Below, piece after piece: positions 57,601 through 64,000 of a stretch of DNA of 64,000 nt. The stretch covers positions 26,470,744 to 26,534,743 of the forward strand of contig NC_059349.1 in the NCBI RefSeq assembly GCF_019703515.2. Reading direction: 5' to 3'. The stretch is from Myxocyprinus asiaticus (taxonomy: Eukaryota > Chordata > Actinopteri > Cypriniformes > Catostomidae). Numbering within the stretch: the first letter of the stretch is position 1; every line of letters begins with the position of its first letter. Made by a program: the position numbers and the translations under genes. The notes below the pieces were generated by a model that was not told the origin of the DNA, did not search any database, and saw only the letters and a list, made by a program, of their open reading frames with translations.

Positions 57601-60600
57601 GGAGGAAACACATCAACTTTTGGAAGTGTGGTTGTAAACCCCAAAATGTTATGTTGTGTTCTAGTAATAAGGCCATTAACAGTGCATCCCTATAGATGGC
57701 TCTACTGAAGGAATAGTTCATCCGAAAATTAAAATTCTCTCATCATTTATTCACCCTCATGCAGTCCCAGATGTGTATGACTTTCTTTCTTCTGCTGAAT
57801 ACAGATGAAGATTTTTAGAAGGATATTTCAGCTCTGTAGGCCATAAATTTGAAGCACCAAAAATCACATAAAGGCAGTATAAAAGTATTCCAGTGGTTTA
57901 ATATAGTCTTCTGAAGCGATACAATCACTTTGGGTGAGAAACAAATACATTTTTAATCCTTTTTACTATAAATATCCACTTTCACTTTCAGAATGTGAAA
58001 TAATTGAATGAAAGTGGTAAAAAAAAAAGGATTTAAATATTGATCTGTTTCTCAACCACACCTATTATATCGCTTCTTAAGACATGGATTTAACCACTGC
58101 AGTTGTATGGATTACTTGTATGCTGCCTTGCCCTTTATATGATTTTTGGAGCTTGAGAGGTCTGATCACCATTCACTTGCATTGTATGAAACTACAGAGC
58201 TGCAATATTCTTCTAAAAATCTTAATTTATGTTCTGCAGAAAAAAGTCATAAACATTAGGGATGGCATGAGGGTGAGTAAATGATGAGAGAATTTTAATT
58301 TTGGGTGAACTCTCCCTTTAATGATGGGGGCTTGGAAAAGCAGAGTATTTTTGCCAATAACAAGAATAAAACTTTTCTTTCCACAGTAACCGGAACAAAA
58401 GGAAGAGTCTGGCTCCTTCACCTACACTATCAAGACCGCTCTCACCCCTTCCTTTCCCAACTGGTAGCTATAATTATGCCTTTTTGCTCCTCTCTTAATT
58501 AAGATAATGATAGATGTTGGATTTACACTGTGGTTGATGATAAACACAGAGAAGCACAACGTGCTTGCACAGCCTTACCCACTGTTTGAATATGCCAATG
58601 CCATCAACTTCACTGTGTAAACAAAGCCTGTTAAAAGAAGCACAAGTCAACACAGAATCACGTTGGCATCTAATAACACTGCAAAACAGCCATAATGTAC
58701 ATGTTGACCATGGAAACTGTGTTTTCTGCAGGCAGCAGTTCACTGGACAGTCCTAGAAATGTCTCCAGCAGTCCTTCTGTCAACTTCCCATTCATACGGA
58801 GGTAAGAGTTAAGCAGAATAAGGCACCACACTACAGATGTGTCCAGATTTATACATACACATCTAACCTGCCCTTTCATAACATCAGTATAGAAGCAAAG
58901 AATGAGAATGATCTGCTGGTAGGGTTTCTAGATGGCCAATAAGATTGTCTGTTAGCTGCAGCTGCCCTCAAGGCTTTTGCTGGTAAATGGAAGCTTGGCA
59001 TATGTCATTGCAATTATAGTGAAGTCAGTATGTAGCCTCATTACTTTACACTACCATGATTATGCACTGAGGCTTCATTCGCTTTTATTTATGCTTGCTT
59101 ATACTGCTTGAACTGATGGGACCACACTAGCCTCTTTGTATGGCTCGATGAAGATTGAATGTGTTTTTGATTGTTTCTTTATTATGGCTCAGAAATATGC
59201 ATTCATTTGTAGATTAATTAAATGATTGGTAGGTGGTTTGAATATTTCAAAGTATTATACTATTTTACCTTATTCTCACTGCAAGAATCTATATTTTGAG
59301 TTAATTTTGAGAGGTCAGGTATGAAAAGCCAATGAGAAGGTAAGACTGATTATTTCTGTTCAAACCAAAATCCAAACTCAGAATAAGCTGAGAAAGTGTA
59401 ATTGCACAACATAGAAGTCCAGTGCAGATGTAGGAGAAACAAATGATTAAAACATCGTAATACTGTATATGACAGTTTTAAATAACTATACACTAAAAAT
59501 AAACAGTCATCAGGTTCCTGCTGATTCCCACTCCTATATGTTAAATATTTCAAGCACTTCATGTAAATTTGTTAAGTCAATATTTTATCATTTGTCACTG
59601 ACTGAAAATAAGGTTTGGAATTCCCACCATGGAATAACCTATGCTTTTTTCCAGAGGATCTGAATGTAGACTCCTACCGGTGAATGATAGTGTATTACTG
59701 TATTTCTGACCTATTTTAGAGCAGATACTCGAAGATGGTCTGTGGCATCTGTCTCCTCTGGATATGGAACCAATCCACCCAGCTCTGCCGTTTCAGTGAG
59801 TGTGACGCTCTCATTTATTCTGTAAAGACCCTCTTTGTTTTCCATTTCGTAGGCCATTAATCCCTTTTTTCTGTGGTGTTTTTCCACCAAAGAAGGCTAA
59901 TTATAAATACAAACCATGCATAGAGCATAATCTGTTTTAACTCGGCCTATATTAAATGTGTTATCTGTAAATTATTTTCGCTCTTGCAATGAACTTTAAC
60001 AACAGTGCTAACTAATCATAGGGGAGCCATTTGGAAGAGAGAGGGAAAAGTACACAGCATGCTAGATTTCCTCATGTGGTGCAGCACACCTGAGCTTTAT
60101 GAATGAGAGTGGTCTGTTACAATATTAATACACTTTACAGTGTTCCACTAATAGCTTCTATTTATTTTAAGTTAAAGTGTGTACATTTTTCGATGTTAAA
60201 ATGCTTTCTCCTATTTCAGCTTAATATGCAGAGAGAACTATAAGTAAGCATTTAGTAGGTCAATTTCCTCGAAAATTGTAAATACAGTCTCACTAATTCC
60301 CAAACACTCCCCCCATTTCTCAGTGGCCAGACAAACAGATAGTTCCACCCCAAAACCATGCCATTGGTTGACGGGGTACTCAAACAGGCAAAGCAATGTA
60401 TTGATAGTGCCATTATACAGTGATTTCAAAGTGTTTTCACTTTTCTGGGAAATCAACCTCCCAAAAGCTGTCTATGCATATTAAGATGAGGTAGGAGAAC
60501 ATGTTTAAACCAAAACAGTTGCACAGTTCAGCTATAACTACAGGTTTGGTAATGTTGGGTAATCCTGGGTTACTCACAGCAGTTAATATATTGGGATTTT

Positions 60601-63591
60601 CAAAGGAATATTCTAGATTCAATACAAGTTCATCTTACTTGACAGCATTTGTGGTATAATCTTGACAAAAAAATTCCATTATGCCGTAAACCTTAACACA
60701 ACCATAAAAATTACGATTTAAACAATTTTACATCAAATAATAAACTATCTAATCTAAGTGCTTTTATAAAATTAATAAGCTTTCCATTTTTTATTTTTTT
60801 ATTTTTTCAGCCCTTTTTTCTCTCCAATTTGGAATGCCTAATTCCCAATGCGCTGTAAATCCTTGTGGTGGCGTAGTGACTCAAGTGCCTCAATACGGGT
60901 AGCGGAGGACGAATCTCAGTTGCCTCCGCATCTGAGACTGTCTGCGCATCTTATCACGTGGCTTGTTACCGCTGAGACGTAGCTATTCTCCGTGGCATCC
61001 ATGCACAACTCGCCACGTGCCCCACCGAGAGCGAGAAACACACATTATAGTGACCACGAGGAGGTTACCCATGTGACTCTACCCTCCCTTAGTAACTGGG
61101 CCAATTTGGTTGCTTAGGAGACCTGGCTGGATTCACTCAGCACGCCCTGGAATCGAACTCGCGACTCCAGGGGTGGTAGTCAGCGTCAATACTCGCTGAG
61201 CTACCCGGGTCCCCCAGCTTTTAAATTGTCAGCTTTACGCTAAGCTAAAATGCTATTTCTAGCCATTTTTCATGCACGTTACCAGGCACAATCATATTTT
61301 TTATCAAGAAAATTCACATTGCATCATAATTTCTTGTTTTCTAGTAAGACCTTTGATATTGTGGCAAAAATCTTATTCTTTATAATAATTTTTATATTGT
61401 TTTCCTGTAAAAATATCTAAAAATCCTTAAAACAAGATCAATTTGATTCATCTTGTTTTAGAAACAACACTGCATATTTAGGTTTTTCAGAGAATGTATT
61501 TTTAATGTGTATTTTGTCTTGCTGTACTGGCAGAGTTTTTATAGTCAAAACAAGTGAAAAAAATCTACCAGTGCTGATGAAGTAATCCAAAGTATTTATA
61601 ATACGTTACTGACCTTGAGTAATCTAATGGAATACATTACAAATTACATTTTACAGCATGTATTCTGTAATCTGTAGTGGAATACATTTCAAAAGTAACC
61701 CTCCCAACCCTGGGTGTATTACACATACTCAAAGTACACATGAGGCTAATGAGCTGAGCACATTATATTTACAGCGCTCTAGATTCACTAATTGTAAATT
61801 TTCATAGTTCCAGATATGCTTTGCTGCATTTTTCTGTAGTAAAATGTCATTGTCATTGTCGACTACAAATAAAAGTCTTCCATCAGCGTTCCATCAAAAT
61901 AAAGGCTTATGGGTCTATCCAGACCGCATAGCTATGCTGCAGGCAAGTGTAAATTAGCACATGAAATTAGTACATAAATATACTGTTGTTTTATGGTATA
62001 ATAAGAATATTTCCATAAAATTTCTTCATAAGAACTCATTATTGGCTTCCAGAAAATAATTGTGAAAAGTGGGCTGAGACCCTATCACAAAGTGGACAAA
62101 AACAGGTACACAGTGAACATATACAATGTAATTTGATGTAAATCTGTTTTTTTCCCCCTCTACTGTATGTTTTTCTGTATTTTTTATTTATTTATTTAGT
62201 CTGGATCTGTTTAAGTGGATTAAAGAGGGAACACCCTTAATTGAACAGTATTTCTATTGGCAGTAGAGAATGTTTGCCCATGACTTAATTTTGGTCAAAA
62301 GGAAATACTTTTATTTTTTATTTTTTTATTAATTTTTTAAAATGTTTATAATCATATAACAGTTCAAATCGCAATTGCAATATTTTTCAAAATAATCACA
62401 ATTAGATTTTTTGTTCAAATCGTTCAGCCCAACTTTAAACCCTCAGAAAATTGGACTGATTCACTTCCATTGTAAGTGCCTCACTGTATCCTCAAATATT
62501 TTTTTTTAAAGCAAAGGAGGGATGAGTCAATATAATTTTTTTGTTGTTGTGGTAATTAACATTATGACACACATGCTATTGATTGAGATTAACTTGTACT
62601 GAACCTGGAATATTCCTTAAAGTTTGTTTTTCATTTTGAGGGAATTCATTAGAAAAGTAGACCCTTCCTCTGTTTTGAATTTTTTTACGGCCATGAATGG
62701 CTCATTGCGATGAGGTCAGCCTTGTTTAACAATGTCCTATTGAGCTAGTGTCAGTGAACACTTTATTCAGAGGGAAAATGTGAAGCTTCTCTGGTTTCCT
62801 CCTCCAAGCAGTGATCCTGTCATGTGCTCTTCTGCTCATTCTTTTTAAAAATAAATTATAGTTTAGGCTTAGTCTTAAATTACAAGCTCTTGAATGGAAG
62901 GTGTACTTTCCTGAAATTGTTTGCCATAAATGCTGATTATGCAATTTAGATTATCAAACTCACCACTCACTGCTTACTACTTGAGTTACATGCAGTAGAG
63001 CTGTTCATGTTTTATTCCAAAACCCGGAAGTCTAATTCGCCATGGGTTCCCTCTGGATTTTCCTGTGGGTTTTTATACAAAGCGTCCACGTATTGTCAAG
63101 TAATGTTTACCACAGACCTGATTTTACACATAAATTGAAAAACCCCATTATAAAAACTTGTAGCGAATTAGACTTCCGGATTTGTCTACAAATTGACATC
63201 ACGGCTGAACATCTCTGTACAATCTCATGTGCCCTGCCTTTCTGTGCTGATTTATTTTTTTTTCCTGTGCACAGGTCAGGGAAAAAAGGATACTGATGGT
63301 TAACCAAATAATGTATTCCATTTTGAAACCATGTTAGGGAGGCAGTTTTTTAGTTCTTCACAATTGCCACACTTTAATGTGATTTTGTTGTCTAAATCTT
63401 GCTATGCAAATTTTTTTTCTCTCTCTCTTGCATTAGTCGTCTTCCTCCTCACAGGAGCTCCTACACCAGCTCCCCTCCCAGCCCACCCCAGATGACCTCC
63501 ATCGCCTCTTCAAGCATTTCAGGAGCTCCGAGAGTGTGGCAGATGAGGATGGACATCCCCCTCATTTCCGGCCTCGCTCACGGAGTCTTAG
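54597..63591 (+). CDS. mast3: Microtubule-associated serine/threonine kinase 3 (5' exons, partial)
   Basis: MAST kinases are AGC kinases with an N-terminal DUF1908 domain, a kinase domain and a PDZ domain; only the N-terminal region is in the window. Exons: 54597-54628 ([10 protein letters not shown]), alternative first exon 56836-56918, then 58387-58463 ([20 protein letters not shown]), 58732-58801 (SLDSPRN), 59720-59795 ([19 protein letters not shown]) and 63437-63591 ([20 protein letters not shown] ... RPRSRSL). Phases join in all cases. KELSLPRRG and the block after it match the human MAST3 N-terminus closely; MAST1, 2 and 4 fit less well there. The last donor (AG|GTCTCT at 63592) is weak but sits where the family splits. 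The kinase domain lies right of the window. Position next to gdf15 agrees with human 19p13.11. Confidence 0.88.
55137..56226. repeat. Fold-back MITE, copy 6, carrying a nested element
   Basis: Left TTAAAGGAATAGTTCACCG and right TTGAACTATTCCTTTAA. It is longer than the other copies because a 422-bp element is inserted at 55517. It lies in an intron of mast3 (long form). Confidence 0.85.
55517..55938. mobile_element. TTAA-flanked element nested in the MITE
   Basis: Ends AGTTGCTGTAAGC and GCTTACAGCACCT are inverted repeats, flanked by TTAA at 55513-55516 and 55939-55942. The other MITE copies read GGACTTAAATATTGATC with one TTAA, so the empty site is known. TTAA duplication suggests a piggyBac-type non-autonomous element. 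Confidence 0.8.
56836..56918 (+). CDS. mast3: mast3 alternative first coding exon (MAST1-like N-terminus)
   Basis: The ATG at 56836 opens [17 protein letters not shown]..., ending KRSK plus AG before GTAACG, in phase 2. It joins 58387 as AGT (Ser), reading [13 protein letters not shown]. The layout MS-x3-WT ... F-x2-G-x4-R-x-KS resembles the first exon of human MAST1 (MSDSLWT...). The 400 bp upstream (56420-56835) is richer in CpG than its surroundings and is the likely promoter and 5' UTR. This implies a second promoter about 2.2 kb downstream of the long-form microexon. Confidence 0.72.
57706..58321. repeat. Fold-back MITE, copy 7 (mast3 intron)
   Basis: Left GAAGGAATAGTTCATCCG and right GGGTGAACTCTCCCTTTAA, with the shared inner motifs. 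It ends 66 bp before the exon at 58387. Confidence 0.8.
58802..59719. other. mast3: mast3 intron, nothing else seen
   Basis: Intron between the SLDSPRN exon and the RRWSVAS exon. AT-rich; no repeat ends or further exon recognised. Confidence 0.5.
60168..60600. repeat. Repeat related to 4428-4737
   Basis: Shares GTTAAAGTGTGTA-like, ACAAACAGATAGTTCC and CATTGGTTGAC motifs in the same order as the crtc1 intron 1 block. Ends are approximate. Confidence 0.45.
60601..62620. repeat. Split copy of the GGAATATTCC MITE
   Basis: The left part (CAAAGGAATATTCTAGATTC, 60601-60770) and right part (ending GAACCTGGAATATTCCTTAA, 62430-62620) match the two halves of the element at 12153-12730. The 1.6 kb between holds a SINE and AT-rich DNA, so this may be one old copy split by later insertions. 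All within the last mast3 intron. Confidence 0.5.
60815..61215 (-). mobile_element. tRNA-derived SINE, copy 4
   Basis: Minus orientation. The head reads GACCCGGGTAGCTCAGCGAG at 61213-61190 and the B box GAGTTCGATTCCAGGG follows. The body ends in CCAAATTGGAGAGAAAAAAG at the left. Confidence 0.9.
61216..63436. other. mast3: mast3 intron, no further exon seen
   Basis: AT-rich intron sequence with the right half of the split MITE. 63000-63200 contains an imperfect inverted pair (CCGGAAGTCTAATTCGC and AGCGAATTAGACTTCCGG), probably the two ends of a short MITE of about 150 bp. Confidence 0.5.
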
Positions 63592-63954
63592 GTCTCTTTT
63601 TGTTGCAGAGAATGTAGTTAAATTATTTGGTGAAATCAAGCTTGCTGGCATAGAAATTGGGAAATCCCATTTGTAGCAATGTCCTAAGTTTCATGATACA
63701 AAATTAATAAGGGGGATGAAGGATTAGTTTGGCTTACTGTATGTATTTACACAAAAGGGCCAGGGCATTACTCACACACAGTCATGGGCAAATGTTGGCA
63801 AATACCATATTACCTAATGCTTAACAATCTGCTATACTTGACACATTTGGCATGACTCATCTGGATGTATTATGTTAAGTTTTCAACAATGATTAATTAC
63901 TCTGGAAAATTTGCCTTAACCCAAGATACACAATATGCATGCACTCATTATAGT

Positions 63955-64000
63955 TATAGTTCACTCAAAAATTAAAATTCTGCTTGCGTCATGTCATTCC
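63955..64000 (+). repeat. Fold-back MITE, copy 8 (cut by window edge)
   Basis: ATAGTTCACTCAAAAATTAA and the following bases match the left end of the family; the rest is outside the window. Confidence 0.65.

Overview
The window is vertebrate nuclear DNA. Its genes are interrupted by GT-AG introns and it is packed with transposable elements. The repeats point to a teleost, most likely a cyprinid: eight copies of a fold-back element typical of cyprinids, Sleeping-Beauty-like and other Tc1 elements, hAT elements, L1- and L2-like LINEs, and tRNA-derived SINEs. No bacterial, CRISPR or rRNA feature was seen.

Four protein-coding loci can be supported. (1) crtc1, minus strand, nine coding exons from 6440 down to 151, continuing past the left edge. 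It encodes the N-terminal 343 residues of a CREB-regulated transcription coactivator. One 191-bp intron has AT-AC ends and looks like a minor-spliceosome (U12) intron. (2) A small membrane receptor on the plus strand (11142-12928), with one transmembrane segment and a tyrosine-rich tail, most like the C-terminal part of LRRC25; its 5' exons are unresolved. (3) gdf15, minus strand, two exons (22314-21996 and 20347-19599), a complete 355-aa TGF-beta-family precursor with a TATA box. (4) mast3, plus strand, the 5' exons of a MAST-family kinase (54597 to 63591, continuing past the right edge), with two alternative N-terminal exons. In human, CRTC1, GDF15, LRRC25 and MAST3 all lie in 19p13.11, so the set is a conserved neighbourhood.

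Layout: 1-6.4 kb crtc1; 6.4-10.7 kb repeats; 10.8-12.9 kb the receptor; 12.9-19.6 kb repeats, including a 2.6-kb hAT element broken by an L1 fragment; 19.6-22.4 kb gdf15; 22.65-24.3 kb a dead Sleeping-Beauty-like Tc1 next to the gdf15 promoter; 24.3-30.5 kb fold-back MITEs; 30.5-37 kb two three-level nests (L2 containing a DNA transposon containing a SINE, and hAT containing Tc1 containing a SINE); 37.4-38.7 kb a Tc1 element with an uninterrupted transposase; 40.1-52.0 kb a nest of at least four L1-like copies in both orientations; 52.1-52.5 kb a SINE; 54.6-64 kb mast3.

The most noteworthy points are the AT-AC intron in crtc1, the two alternative first coding routes of mast3, the intact Tc1 transposase, and a perfect 32-bp palindrome with a degenerate tandem module kept in the inter-ORF spacer of both long L1 copies. 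I did not find a convincing wholly new system; most unexplained structure resolves into nested mobile elements.
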